Source: Hahnella aquatica
GTDB taxonomy: Bacteria; Pseudomonadota; Gammaproteobacteria; Burkholderiales; Burkholderiaceae_A
DNA: 64,000 bases
Assembly: GCA_965194505.1 (NCBI GenBank)
Contig: OZ239144.1
Span: 434,001-498,000 of the forward strand
Direction of reading: 5' to 3'
Position numbers and translations under genes: made by a program. Below, in pieces: positions 25,823 through 34,318 of the stretch. The first letter of the stretch is position 1, and each line of letters begins with the position of its first letter. Below the pieces are notes generated by a model. The model ran no database searches, was not told the DNA's origin, and was given only the letters and a program-made list of their open reading frames with translations.

Positions 25823-26718
25823 TGGGCCAGGCGCTCGCGCTCGAGCGCCGTCAGCAGGCCTTCCCATTGTTCTAATCTCGCGCCCAGGCCATGCGCCGAA
25901 GCGGCCTCGCGAATGGGGCAGCCGGGCTCATGGCGGTGGCTGCAGTTGGCGTAACGGCAGGCACCGTCCTGCGCCAGAATCGTCTGAAACTCGGGAAAGA
26001 GCCCCACGAGGTCGTCCTGCTCGAGGTGGCCGATCCCAAACTTTTGAAATCCTGGCGTATCGATGATGCGCCCGCCCGCCCACTGGTAAGCCTGGCTGCT
26101 GGTGGTGGTGTGGCGGCCGGTCTGCAGGGCCTCGGAAATGGCCTGGGTCTGGGCCTGGGCCGAGGGAACGAGCCGATTGAGCAGGCTGCTCTTGCCCATG
26201 CCGGACTGCCCCATGAGGGCCACCGAAAGCCGCTCCCCCGGGAATGCATTTGAGATCTTCGCCATCAGACCATCGAGCCCGCCCGCCTGAATGTGTGTCT
26301 CCACAACCGGCCAGGGGCAGTCCATGCCCTGCGGCATGAGGGCCTGGAGCTGGGCCCTGGCCACAGCGGCCCCTTCGGCCTGGTCTGTCTTGTTGAGCAG
26401 CACCCAGGTTGGAATGCGCTGGCTCATGAGACTGGCCAACACGCGCAGCAGAATGTCCGGCGAAAAGATTGGGTGACCACTGACCACGACCCAGGCCAGG
26501 TCGATATTGGCCGCAAGGCGTTTGGCCTTGTCACCCTCTTGGCGCAGCAGGGTGTTGGTCCGAGGGCCGATCGACTCCACCGTGGGTGGACTGTGCGTGC
26601 GATTGAGCGCCACGAGATCGTTGGTCAGTGGCGTGAGGCCACGGCCGCGAAGGTGACAGAGGTGACGGGATCCGTCGTCTGTCTCGACCCAGGCCTGCCG
26701 GCCATGGCAGCTGATCAC
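25819..26718 (-). CDS. rsgA: Small ribosomal subunit biogenesis GTPase RsgA
   Basis: A 299-residue circularly permuted GTPase acting late in 30S assembly. An N-terminal OB fold is followed by G4 NKTD, G1 GQSGMGKSSLLN and G3 DTPGFQ in permuted order, then a C-terminal zinc site (CRYANCSHRHEPGC). GTG 26718 overlaps the phhB stop as GTGA and is preferred over an in-frame start at 26748, matching the overlap style of this genome. Confidence 0.93.
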   Translation of the reverse strand: MISCHGRQAWVETDDGSRHLCHLRGRGLTPLTNDLVALNRTHSPPTVESIGPRTNTLLRQEGDKAKRLAANIDLAWVVVSGHPIFSPDILLRVLASLMSQRIPTWVLLNKTDQAEGAAVARAQLQALMPQGMDCPWPVVETHIQAGGLDGLMAKISNAFPGERLSVALMGQSGMGKSSLLNRLVPSAQAQTQAISEALQTGRHTTTSSQAYQWAGGRIIDTPGFQKFGIGHLEQDDLVGLFPEFQTILAQDGACRYANCSHRHEPGCPIREAASAHGLGARLEQWEGLLTALERERLAH

Positions 26719-27005
26719 ACGAGCAGTGTCAGGATGCGGTCCGCGCACTCGAAGTCTTTGGTGGTGATGCCCTGCTGGTCATGGCTTCGGAGCGACACAC
26801 GCAGGCTGCTGTAGCCAAAGCAGATGTCGGGATGATGGTCGAGTTCGATGGCCAATGCAGCAATGGACTGAACCCAGCCACAGATGACCTCATAGGCCAC
26901 GGAATGCCGCTCAAGGACGAGGCTGCCATCCACATAGGCCCATTGGGGCCGTCGTTCAAGGGCCTCGAGAATCTCGTGGTCGCGAAGAGGGGTGCTGGCG
27001 TTCAC
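26715..27005 (-). CDS. phhB: 4a-hydroxytetrahydrobiopterin dehydratase (pterin-4a-carbinolamine dehydratase)
   Basis: A 96-residue protein of the DCoH/PhhB family. The active-site signature is LDHHPDICFGYSSLRVSLRSHD, with the paired histidines near residues 56-57, and a C-terminal TTKDFECADRI segment. It recycles pterin cofactor; no aromatic amino acid hydroxylase is present in the window. It is translationally coupled to rsgA and divergent from orn, with only about 9 bp between the start codons. Confidence 0.9.
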   Translation of the reverse strand: MNASTPLRDHEILEALERRPQWAYVDGSLVLERHSVAYEVICGWVQSIAALAIELDHHPDICFGYSSLRVSLRSHDQQGITTKDFECADRILTLLV

Positions 27006-27014
27006 GGGAAGATC

Positions 27015-27611
27015 ATGTCACAACCGTGCGATCATCCGCGAATGGCCCAAGTGCAAAATGAGAATCACCTGGTCTGGGTGGACATGGAGATGAGTGGGCT
27101 TGATCCACTCACCAATCGAATTCTGGAGGTGGCCGTGGTGGTCACGACATCCGATCTCTGCCTTGTGGCAGAGGCCCCGGTGCTTGTGATTCATCAGATC
27201 GATGCCCACCTCGATGCCATGGATGACTGGAATAAGGGCACCCATGGTCGGTCGGGTCTGATCGACCGTGTGAAGGCCTCTGTCCTCACCGAGGAGGAGG
27301 CTGAAGTCCAGCTCCTGGCCTTCCTGGCTGAGCATGTGCCTGCGGGGAAGTCCCCTCTATGTGGCAACAGTGTCCACCAGGACCGTCGCTTCATGCATCG
27401 CTACATGCCAGCCTTTGAGGCCTTCTTTCACTATCGCAACCTGGATGTCAGCACGCTCAAGGAGCTCTGCCGTCGTTGGCGTCCGGAGGTCTACAAGGGC
27501 TTTGTGAAGAAGGGTGCCCACACGGCCTTGGCCGATGTGCTGGAGTCGATCGAGGAGTTGCGCTATTACCGAAGCAACTTCTTGGGCTTGTCGGTCAGCA
27601 GCAGCACATAG
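27015..27611 (+). CDS. orn: Oligoribonuclease
   Basis: A 198-residue DEDDh 3'-5' exoribonuclease that clears 2-5 nt RNAs and pGpG. Motifs: WVDMEMSGLDP (Exo I), SPLCGNSVHQDRRFM (Exo II) and KKGAHTALADVLESIEEL (Exo III with catalytic His). ATG 27015 has GGGAAG just upstream; an in-frame ATG at 27042 (MAQVQNENHLVW) is a reasonable alternative and closer to the family N-terminus. The 3' end overlaps the convergent membrane-protein gene by 46 bp. Confidence 0.95.
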   Translation: MSQPCDHPRMAQVQNENHLVWVDMEMSGLDPLTNRILEVAVVVTTSDLCLVAEAPVLVIHQIDAHLDAMDDWNKGTHGRSGLIDRVKASVLTEEEAEVQLLAFLAEHVPAGKSPLCGNSVHQDRRFMHRYMPAFEAFFHYRNLDVSTLKELCRRWRPEVYKGFVKKGAHTALADVLESIEELRYYRSNFLGLSVSSST

Positions 27612-29407
27612 CGTTCACGGCTGTCTCGGTCGGTGGCCCGACTGCCCGACCAGAGCACCGTGTCATCGGGTGCGGCCGGTGTGGTCCGGACGGTGAGCGG
27701 GCAGGCTGCCGAGGCTGTGCCGATGCGAGACGACACGGTGGCCAGCACGAGCAGCCGAGCGGAGGTGTCGCCTTCGGGTACGGAGATGCAGGCCCTGGCA
27801 TCCGATGCCTGGTAGCCCAGCCGGACCCAGGCGGCAGAGACTGCCGCATTGAGTTCATCAGAGACGGGCCGATGGCCGCGATTGATTTCCAGGGCAGGCA
27901 TCCAGAGGGTCATCATGAGAATCCAGGCCAGGCCAAGCCCGCCGGAGGTCAGGGCCACGGGCCGCCAGAGCTGCTGTCCGGTGCGACGAATGCGCCAGAT
28001 CACGAGGCTCACCCAAAGGCCACTTACTGCTGTGCCAAAGAGCACCTCTGCGGCGCTGGGCTCTGCTCGGGCCAGGCCAGGGGCAAAGTAGTCCAGTCTG
28101 CTGGCCAGGTTCTCTGGGAACTGAAAGACCATGGCAGACCAGTAAAGCCAGATGAGCAGACCCAGGGCCGAAAAGACCACCACGGCAAACCAGTCGAGCA
28201 GGCTGGTCAGGCTGCGGGGGATGGAGAGCAGGCCGAAGGCGGCCAGGGCTGCCAGGCTGGCCACCGGCAGCAGGCGGCCAGGCTCGGACAAGCCCAGGCC
28301 AGTGACACCCACTGCGACCTGCATCGCCAGCAGGATGAGCAATGTCTGAATGTGTGCGAGGGCGAGCAGTCCATGCCGCTTGGCCTGGATGATGAGGACC
28401 AATGCAATCGGCCAGAGCGGCCACCAGGTCCAGGCCCAGGTGTTCATGGCGCGCCAGAGCGACTGTGTATTCGACCAGACCTGGGCATCCCACCAGAGGC
28501 TTGTTCGCTCCGCGCCATCGACTGCCAGCGCCGCCGCCGTCCAGGCCAGGAGCAAGGCCAGGAGCACCAGGCCCCCCGCCACCAGGAGATCGCGCCGAAC
28601 CAGGCGGATGGGATGGACCAACCAGGCCAGCGCAAGAACGGCCAGGCCATGGGCCAGCGCCGTCTCCAGGCCGTCGGTGAGCAGGAGGGCTGCGAGCAGC
28701 AGTCCGATCAAACGGCCCGCATGGGTTGGACGCTCTGGGGCGATGGCAATCGCCCAGATGAGCGAGGCCTGCAGGAAGAAACTGAGGCTGGCCGGGCCGG
28801 CCTCATGCCAGCGGGTGGCTGTGCCCAGGCAGGCCAATGCCAGCAACACGGCGCAGTCGCCGAGCGTTCTGCCATAAGCGCTGGCATCTGGCCCAATGCC
28901 CAGGGGGTCGATGGGCCGTGCCTCCCGGCGAAGGGCCAGGCGCATGGTGCCGCGCCAGAGCGCGTAAAGGCCTAGGACCAGCCAGCCCGCCTGCACCAGC
29001 CGCACCAGGTCGTCGAGCACGGTGGGTGACAAACCTCGGCCCAGCAGGGCCATGTGCAGGGCCTCGAAGGGGAGAATCAGAAGGGCTGCCAGCCATGCCG
29101 CCAGTGGGCCATACCGAAGGTGAAGGTCGCCCGCCAGGTCGGGCAACAGAGACAGCCCACCCGCGCCGGTCAGGCCATCGAGCACGCTTCTGGAGAGGGC
29201 CACCCCAAGGATGTCATCGCCGCGCCAGGGGCCATGGCCAAACAGCCCCGTGAGGGCATAGACGGTGATGAGACTGAGGAGGAGCCAGCCCCGGATGGGG
29301 CGTGCAGCACTGGCTGCGAGACCGGGGAGTGGCCTTGCCTCTCCCCAGCGCGCCAGCAAGTCGCGAAGCTTAAGCCTTGGGGCCGGAACTCGATCCGCCC
29401 GTGCCAC
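27566..29407 (-). CDS. Large polytopic membrane protein, GT-C/ArnT-like glycosyltransferase candidate
   Basis: A 613-residue protein with about a dozen hydrophobic segments and a soluble C-terminal domain of about 110 residues. An early periplasmic-loop-like segment (GHGPWRGDDILGVALSRSVLDG) follows the first membrane segment and contains adjacent acidic residues, as in GT-C lipid-linked sugar transferases (PMT/ArnT superfamily). I cannot name donor or acceptor. GTG 29407 overlaps the L31 gene; TTG 29359 just after the L31 stop is an alternative. Neither has a convincing ribosome binding site. Confidence 0.6.
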   Translation of the reverse strand: MARADRVPAPRLKLRDLLARWGEARPLPGLAASAARPIRGWLLLSLITVYALTGLFGHGPWRGDDILGVALSRSVLDGLTGAGGLSLLPDLAGDLHLRYGPLAAWLAALLILPFEALHMALLGRGLSPTVLDDLVRLVQAGWLVLGLYALWRGTMRLALRREARPIDPLGIGPDASAYGRTLGDCAVLLALACLGTATRWHEAGPASLSFFLQASLIWAIAIAPERPTHAGRLIGLLLAALLLTDGLETALAHGLAVLALAWLVHPIRLVRRDLLVAGGLVLLALLLAWTAAALAVDGAERTSLWWDAQVWSNTQSLWRAMNTWAWTWWPLWPIALVLIIQAKRHGLLALAHIQTLLILLAMQVAVGVTGLGLSEPGRLLPVASLAALAAFGLLSIPRSLTSLLDWFAVVVFSALGLLIWLYWSAMVFQFPENLASRLDYFAPGLARAEPSAAEVLFGTAVSGLWVSLVIWRIRRTGQQLWRPVALTSGGLGLAWILMMTLWMPALEINRGHRPVSDELNAAVSAAWVRLGYQASDARACISVPEGDTSARLLVLATVSSRIGTASAACPLTVRTTPAAPDDTVLWSGSRATDRDSRERYVLLLTDKPKKLLR

Positions 29408-29651
29408 GCTTGGAACCGAACTTCTGACGGAATTTCTCGACGCGGCCTGCCGTGTCCATCATCTTCTGGGTGCCGGTGTAGAAGGGGTGGGATTCCGAGC
29501 TGGTGTCGAGCTTGTAGAGCGGGTACTCCTTGCCATCCTTCCACTTGATGGTCTCGCGGGTTTGGACCGTGGAGCGGGTGACAAAGCTGAAGTCGTTCGA
29601 CATGTCGACAAACACGACTTCACGGTAGTTGGGGTGGATGCCCTCTTTCAT
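29370..29651 (-). CDS. rpmE2: 50S ribosomal protein L31 type B
   Basis: A 93-residue ribosomal protein beginning MKEGIHPNYREVVFVDMS. It has no cysteines at all, so it is the zinc-independent (C-minus) L31. SHPFYTGTQKMMDTAGRVEKF is the conserved C-terminal core. It follows rho on the same strand. The 130-bp leader contains short GGGATC-type repeats. Confidence 0.95.
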   Translation of the reverse strand: MKEGIHPNYREVVFVDMSNDFSFVTRSTVQTRETIKWKDGKEYPLYKLDTSSESHPFYTGTQKMMDTAGRVEKFRQKFGSKRGTGGSSSGPKA

Positions 29652-29692
29652 GGTCTTCTCTTTTTCTAAGTTGCAGCCGATATCGGGTGAGG

Positions 29693-29727
29693 CCCGATCC
29701 CGATCCCGACCCGTATCGCGGTCCGTA
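29693..29727. repeat. Short imperfect GATCCC/GTATCGC-type repeat cluster in the rho-rpmE2 spacer
   Basis: CGATCC occurs twice in tandem followed by variants (CGACCC, GTATCGCGG, GTATC). With the neighbouring CCCGATATCGG it can fold on the minus strand into an ATCGGG/CCCGAT stem upstream of rpmE2. Function unknown; the region otherwise holds only the L31 leader. Confidence 0.35.
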
Positions 29728-29785
29728 TCAGTCAGGCCATTCACACGACCGTTCTGCCGGTGGATGAATAACCCGGCATTCTACC

Positions 29786-31048
29786 TCAGCTGCCGCGTTT
29801 CATCATGTCAAAGAATTCGCCGTTGTTCTTGGTCTGGCGGATCTTGTCGAGCAGGAATTCCATGGCCTGGATTTCGTCCATGTCGTGTAGGAGTTTGCGA
29901 AGGATCCAGATCTTCTGAAGCAGCTCTGGCTTGATGAGGAGTTCCTCTTTTCGGGTGCCGGAGCGGTTGATGTTGATGGCCGGATACACCCGCTTCTCAG
30001 CCAGGCGGCGCTCCAGGTGCACCTCCATGTTGCCCGTGCCCTTGAATTCTTCGTAGATGACTTCATCCATGCGTGAGCCGGTTTCGATCAGGGCCGTGGC
30101 AATGATGGTGAGGGAGCCGCCCTCTTCGATGTTCCGAGCCGCGCCAAAGAAGCGTTTGGGTCGGTGCAGGGCGTTGGCGTCCACACCACCGGTGAGCACC
30201 TTTCCTGAGGTGGGCACCACCGTGTTGTAGGCGCGGGCCAGCCGCGTGATGGAGTCGAGCAGGATCACGACGTCCTTCTTGTGCTCCACCAGTCGCTTGG
30301 CCTTCTCGATGACCATCTCGGCCACCTGAACATGGCGTGTGGCGGGCTCATCGAAGGTCGAGGCCACGACTTCACCGCGCACAGAGCGCTGCATCTCGGT
30401 GACCTCCTCGGGCCGCTCGTCGATGAGCAGCACAATGAGCACGACCTCGGGATGGTTGGTGGTGATGGCATGGGCAATCGTCTGCATCATCACCGTCTTG
30501 CCGCTCTTGGGCGAGGCCACCAGCAGGCCGCGCTGCCCTTTTCCGATGGGCGAGACCATGTCGATGATGCGCCCGGTGATGTTCTCTTCGCCCTTCATGT
30601 CTCGCTCAAGACGAATGGGCTCGTCCGGGAAGAGGGGCGTGAGGTTTTCAAAAAGAATCTTGTTCTTCGAGGCCTCCGGCGGCTGGCCGTTGATCCGATC
30701 GACCTTCACCAGTGCGAAGTAGCGCTCGCCGTCTTTGGGGGTGCGAACCTCGCCCTCCACCGAGTCGCCGGTGTGCAGGTTGAAGCGGCGAATCTGGGAC
30801 GGTGACAGGTAGATGTCGTCGGTGCTCGCCAGGTAAGACGCCTCGGGCGACCTGAGGAAGCCAAACCCGTCGGGCAGGACCTCCAGGACACCGTCGCCAA
30901 AGATCTGCTCGCCGGTCTTGGCCTTTTTCTTGAGGATGGCGAACATCAACTCCTGCTTGCGCAGGCGACTGGCATTCTCGATTTCGAGGGAGCCAGCAAG
31001 TTCAACCAACTGGGTGACGGGGAGTGCTTTGAGTTCGGAGAGGTACAT
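29786..31048 (-). CDS. rho: Transcription termination factor Rho
   Basis: A 420-residue hexameric RNA helicase. The N-terminal Rho domain (MYLSELKALPVTQLVELA), the primary RNA-binding cold-shock fold (GVLEVLPDGFGFLR with YLASTDDIYLSPSQIRRF), the P-loop ASPKSGKTVMMQ near residue 179, the Walker B region VVILLDSITRLARAYN, the Q-loop and R-loop region, and the C-terminal EFFDMM are intact. It is preceded by a C-rich leader without a ribosome binding site and by trxA on the same strand. Confidence 0.97.
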   Translation of the reverse strand: MYLSELKALPVTQLVELAGSLEIENASRLRKQELMFAILKKKAKTGEQIFGDGVLEVLPDGFGFLRSPEASYLASTDDIYLSPSQIRRFNLHTGDSVEGEVRTPKDGERYFALVKVDRINGQPPEASKNKILFENLTPLFPDEPIRLERDMKGEENITGRIIDMVSPIGKGQRGLLVASPKSGKTVMMQTIAHAITTNHPEVVLIVLLIDERPEEVTEMQRSVRGEVVASTFDEPATRHVQVAEMVIEKAKRLVEHKKDVVILLDSITRLARAYNTVVPTSGKVLTGGVDANALHRPKRFFGAARNIEEGGSLTIIATALIETGSRMDEVIYEEFKGTGNMEVHLERRLAEKRVYPAININRSGTRKEELLIKPELLQKIWILRKLLHDMDEIQAMEFLLDKIRQTKNNGEFFDMMKRGS

Positions 31049-31096
31049 GTCGCGGAGGGAGGGCTTCTAGGTGGGGAGGGCGGTGAGGGGGGGGGC
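31049..31096 (-). promoter_or_regulatory. C-rich, G-poor rho leader (rut-like)
   Basis: In the RNA sense the 48 nt before the rho ATG contain about 31 C and 6 G, including a run of nine C. Such C-over-G bubbles are the loading sites Rho itself uses. No Shine-Dalgarno sequence is present. Autoregulation of rho by premature termination is known in E. coli; here it is inferred from composition only. Confidence 0.45.
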
Positions 31097-31118
31097 GGCC
31101 CAGCAGGGGTGCTGGGCC
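31097..31118 (-). terminator. Hairpin between trxA and rho
   Basis: A perfect 9-bp inverted repeat GGCCCAGCA (31097-31105) and TGCTGGGCC (31110-31118) with a 4-nt loop lies downstream of the trxA stop. On the minus strand it is followed by C residues rather than a U tract, so it is not a standard intrinsic terminator; it may protect the trxA 3' end. Confidence 0.5.
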
Positions 31119-31134
31119 GATGAAACGGAGTTGC

Positions 31135-31461
31135 TTAGAGGTGGCTGTCGATCCAGGCGGTGAGCTGTGACTTGGCGGCTGCGCCAACCTTTTGGGCCAC
31201 CACGGCACCGTTCTTGAACAGAATCATGGTGGGGATGCCTCGGATGCCGTGCTTGGCAGGGACCGCGGTGTTCTCGTCTACATTGATCTTGGCCACCACC
31301 AGTCGGCCGGCATAGTCTGCGCCGATCTCTTCCAGGATGGGGGCCACCATCTTGCAGGGGCCACACCATTCGGCCCAGAAGTCGATGAGAACGGGGAGGT
31401 CGGATTTCAGGACATCTGCCTCGAAGCTGGCATCGGTCACGGCTTTAACGTTTTGGCTCAT
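31135..31461 (-). CDS. trxA: Thioredoxin 1
   Basis: A 108-residue thioredoxin with the active site FWAEWCGPCKM (WCGPC near residues 32-36), the cis-proline segment RGIPTMILFKNG, and standard length. It reduces disulfides in the cytoplasm. ATG 31461 gives the usual MSQNVKAVTDASF start. The trxA-rho order on the same strand is common in Proteobacteria. Confidence 0.97.
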   Translation of the reverse strand: MSQNVKAVTDASFEADVLKSDLPVLIDFWAEWCGPCKMVAPILEEIGADYAGRLVVAKINVDENTAVPAKHGIRGIPTMILFKNGAVVAQKVGAAAKSQLTAWIDSHL

Positions 31462-31585
31462 GGGTTGTTCAACAGGTGGTGAAGGGTTGAGGTTGTGTTT
31501 GATCGGAGGGTCAGGCACCGGGCGGCGCGAGGCGGGATCAAAGACTGATCCGCAAATTGATCAGCGCTCAGAATAGCATAGGGCC

Positions 31586-34318
31586 ATGCACGCTGCTCAA
31601 ACGGCCATTCAACAACTCGCAGTTGCGCTGGGCCACTGGCGAGACCTGGCAGCGCACCCCAGCCAGCACCGCTCGATGGATGCGGTCTGCCTGGATGCCG
31701 CGGTTCATCGCATCGCCCAGGCCCCGTGCCCGGGCCACGTGGCGGTGGTGAGTGCAAGCCCGCCATTGCTCCAGGCCATCCGCCGCAGGCTCGCCCTGGG
31801 CCGAGGGGCCGTGTCCTCGGCCAGTCTGGGCATTGCACCCTGGCCACTGCCGGCCTGCCTCAGCATCGACGACAGCCTGGAACAGGCCATCATTCGACGG
31901 GCCTCCGGCTCGGCCGATGTGCCCCGCACCCAGCAGGCGCGCGTTTCCGAGTTGGCCAGCGCGGTGGCCAACTCACCGGTGCTGTCGGCAGGCCTGGCAC
32001 CCACGGCACGGTCTGCCTGGCAGTTGGCCTCAGAATGGGCCGCGCTCTTCAACCGATGGGATTGGCTCATGGCGGCCTGGTCACTGGGCGGTGAGCCCGA
32101 TGCACAGCCCGTCGACCTCTCCGACGTCTCCCTGCTGGCCACCCTCTACGAGGCCTGTTGGGATGACAACGACCCGGCAACCTGGTTTGCATCGCACCCG
32201 CCGCGAGCGGATGAAGCCCAAGACATCCTCTGGTGCGGGGTTCACCCCGCCGATCCGCTCGACCACGCCCGGCTGGCAGTGGCCTGGCCCGGTCGCTGGC
32301 AGGCGGTGGCCGTGGAGCCCAATCAACAGGCAGGCCTGCTCGCAGTGGCCTGGCCCGACATCCAAGACCTTAAGGCTGGGCGGTCACCGCAGCCGGCCGA
32401 CTGGGACCCACCCGCCTTGCGCAGCCAACACTTGTCGGCATCCCTGGAAGCGGGCGCATTCACGCTCGACTGCACGTGCCTGGAGGGTGCCCGCATGGAG
32501 GCCTGCGCGGGCCTTGCCGTCGAGACTTTGCTGGCCTGGTTGCGCGAGGGGCGGGCAGATTTGGGTGTGGTCCCTGCAGACCGACAAATGGCTCGGCGTG
32601 TGGCGGCGGGCTTGTCAGCCCATGGCATCTTCATCGACGACCTCTCCGGCTGGTCACTCGACACCACCCTGGCCGCCACGGCCTTCGATGGCTGGCTCGA
32701 CCTTCTCCTTCACCGCATCACGCGCGATCGTTTCCTGGGCTGGGTGCAGAGCCCTCTGGTCATCGCAGCCCTTGAGCGCACTGGGCTCATGCAGGCCGAT
32801 GCTGCCGAGGCCATCGACCGTCGACTGCGCCGCCAGCCATCTGGCCGTTTGAACCTAGATGCCGTCTGTCCAGCGCTGAGCACCCCTTGCAGGCGCTGGT
32901 CTGCGGCGTTGGCCCAGGCGGGCACCATGGGTGCCTGGCTGGCCTGCATTCAAGACAGCCTGCGCGAGACGGGTCTGGAGGCGGTGCTGCTGGAGGACGC
33001 CGCCGGCTTGCGCCTGATCAGCGGCATGGCTGAGTTGGCGGTGGCCTTGTCCGATGAGCCGGTCACCGTGGCCAACACCCAGGCGGCCCTGGCCGACACG
33101 CTTCGTCAGGCTCGGCTGCCCATCCGCGCCGACGGCGCCTCCATTCGAATGCTCAGCCTGGCGGAGGCGGCCCTCTCCGAGATCGACGGCCTCGTGCTCC
33201 TCGGGGCCTCCGATGGTCGTTTCCCAGCACGGCCACCCAATCGCCTTGTCACCCGCAGTCGGCGAGACCTTCTTTTTTGCCTGCCTGCGCAAGCCCTCGA
33301 GCAGGCCCGATTCGTCTCGAACCTGGCCGAGGTGCTGGCCTGCGGCGTGCCCGTGGTGGCCATTGCCCAGCGGGATGCGGAAGACCAGCCCGCCACCTGG
33401 GCCAGTTGTCTGGCGCGGCTCCACCTGGTGGCACCGAGCACACGGCCCCGCCTGGCACACCCGCTGGCTGCAACGCGCTTGCTGCCTCTGCCACCGCCCG
33501 CGCCACCGGCAGTGATGCTTGCAGGCCTGCCCTCGGAGGTCAGTGTCTCGACCCTCCAGTCGCTGGCGAGTTGTCCGTATCGGTTTCATTGGCAGGCCGT
33601 GCTGGGCCTGTCGTCGTTGTCGCCGCTCAAAGATCTCTCGGGGCCACCCGACCTTGGACTTCTTTTGCATCGGCTCTCTGAGGCGGTGGGAGATCCGGCC
33701 ATGCAGGCACCGCGCCATCCCGAGGCGGCCTTGCCGCAGGCTTGGTCCGATTGGCTCGAGGCCACGCTGCGCAGCATGGCCCAGGGCCGAGGCTGGTCGG
33801 CAGACCTTCTCGCGCAGGCCCGGCCACTGCTCCCCGGGTTCGCGCAATGGCTCGCCGAGACGGCCTGCAGCCACAACCTCGTGGGCCTGGAACAGGAGTG
33901 GATTGCAGACCTTCCCAAGAGTCGCGTGCGCCTGCGAGGCCGCTCCGACCGCCTCGATGCCCACCAGGATACGGGCGGGCTGCGGCTGGTGGATCTCAAG
34001 ATCACATCGGCCGACACACTGCGTGCTCGGCTGCGACGCGACAGCGGCGCCCTGCAGATCGAGGCCTACAGCTGGCTGTTGGAGGCTGCTGGCATGGGCC
34101 GGCCAGAGGAGCAGGGCTGTTTGAGCGTCTCCTGGTCGGGGGCCCGTTGGGTGGCCTGCGACCATCAGCCCGAGCTCATGGCCACGGCGGACAAAGCCCT
34201 GGCTCGGCTCGCGCAGGGGGAGCCTGTGCGGGCGCTCGCCGGCGAGGGCGATGGCACCGACTGCGAATACTGCCCCGCAAAGGGCTGCTGTCGAGTGCAA
34301 GACTGGGGCGCTGTCTGA
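31586..34318 (+). CDS. addB: AddB-like subunit: inactive helicase-like region plus Fe-S PD-(D/E)XK nuclease domain
   Basis: A 910-residue protein resembling the AddB/RexB group of RecBCD-like enzymes. The N-terminal two thirds are helicase-like without a recognisable Walker A. The C-terminal nuclease domain starts with LQSLASCPYRFHWQAVL (Cys near 662), then VRLRGRSDRLD and LRLVDLKI (acidic and D-x-K residues near 785-805), LQIEAYSWLL (Q-x4-Y) and ends CEYCPAKGCCRVQDW. One upstream plus three clustered downstream cysteines is the iron-staple layout of AddB. TAGCAT 6 nt before the ATG may serve a leaderless start. Its stop overlaps the next gene as TGATG. Confidence 0.8.
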   Translation: MHAAQTAIQQLAVALGHWRDLAAHPSQHRSMDAVCLDAAVHRIAQAPCPGHVAVVSASPPLLQAIRRRLALGRGAVSSASLGIAPWPLPACLSIDDSLEQAIIRRASGSADVPRTQQARVSELASAVANSPVLSAGLAPTARSAWQLASEWAALFNRWDWLMAAWSLGGEPDAQPVDLSDVSLLATLYEACWDDNDPATWFASHPPRADEAQDILWCGVHPADPLDHARLAVAWPGRWQAVAVEPNQQAGLLAVAWPDIQDLKAGRSPQPADWDPPALRSQHLSASLEAGAFTLDCTCLEGARMEACAGLAVETLLAWLREGRADLGVVPADRQMARRVAAGLSAHGIFIDDLSGWSLDTTLAATAFDGWLDLLLHRITRDRFLGWVQSPLVIAALERTGLMQADAAEAIDRRLRRQPSGRLNLDAVCPALSTPCRRWSAALAQAGTMGAWLACIQDSLRETGLEAVLLEDAAGLRLISGMAELAVALSDEPVTVANTQAALADTLRQARLPIRADGASIRMLSLAEAALSEIDGLVLLGASDGRFPARPPNRLVTRSRRDLLFCLPAQALEQARFVSNLAEVLACGVPVVAIAQRDAEDQPATWASCLARLHLVAPSTRPRLAHPLAATRLLPLPPPAPPAVMLAGLPSEVSVSTLQSLASCPYRFHWQAVLGLSSLSPLKDLSGPPDLGLLLHRLSEAVGDPAMQAPRHPEAALPQAWSDWLEATLRSMAQGRGWSADLLAQARPLLPGFAQWLAETACSHNLVGLEQEWIADLPKSRVRLRGRSDRLDAHQDTGGLRLVDLKITSADTLRARLRRDSGALQIEAYSWLLEAAGMGRPEEQGCLSVSWSGARWVACDHQPELMATADKALARLAQGEPVRALAGEGDGTDCEYCPAKGCCRVQDWGAV

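Noticed and set aside
27476..28975. 499-codon frame on the plus strand opposite the GT-C-like gene
   Set aside because: Translation is Gly/Gln/Pro/Arg-rich and low complexity, as expected from the complement of Leu/Ala-rich membrane segments.
31534..31567. Cluster of TGATC motifs upstream of addB, considered as an operator
   Set aside because: Spacing is irregular and no known regulator matches; probably chance with GATC words.
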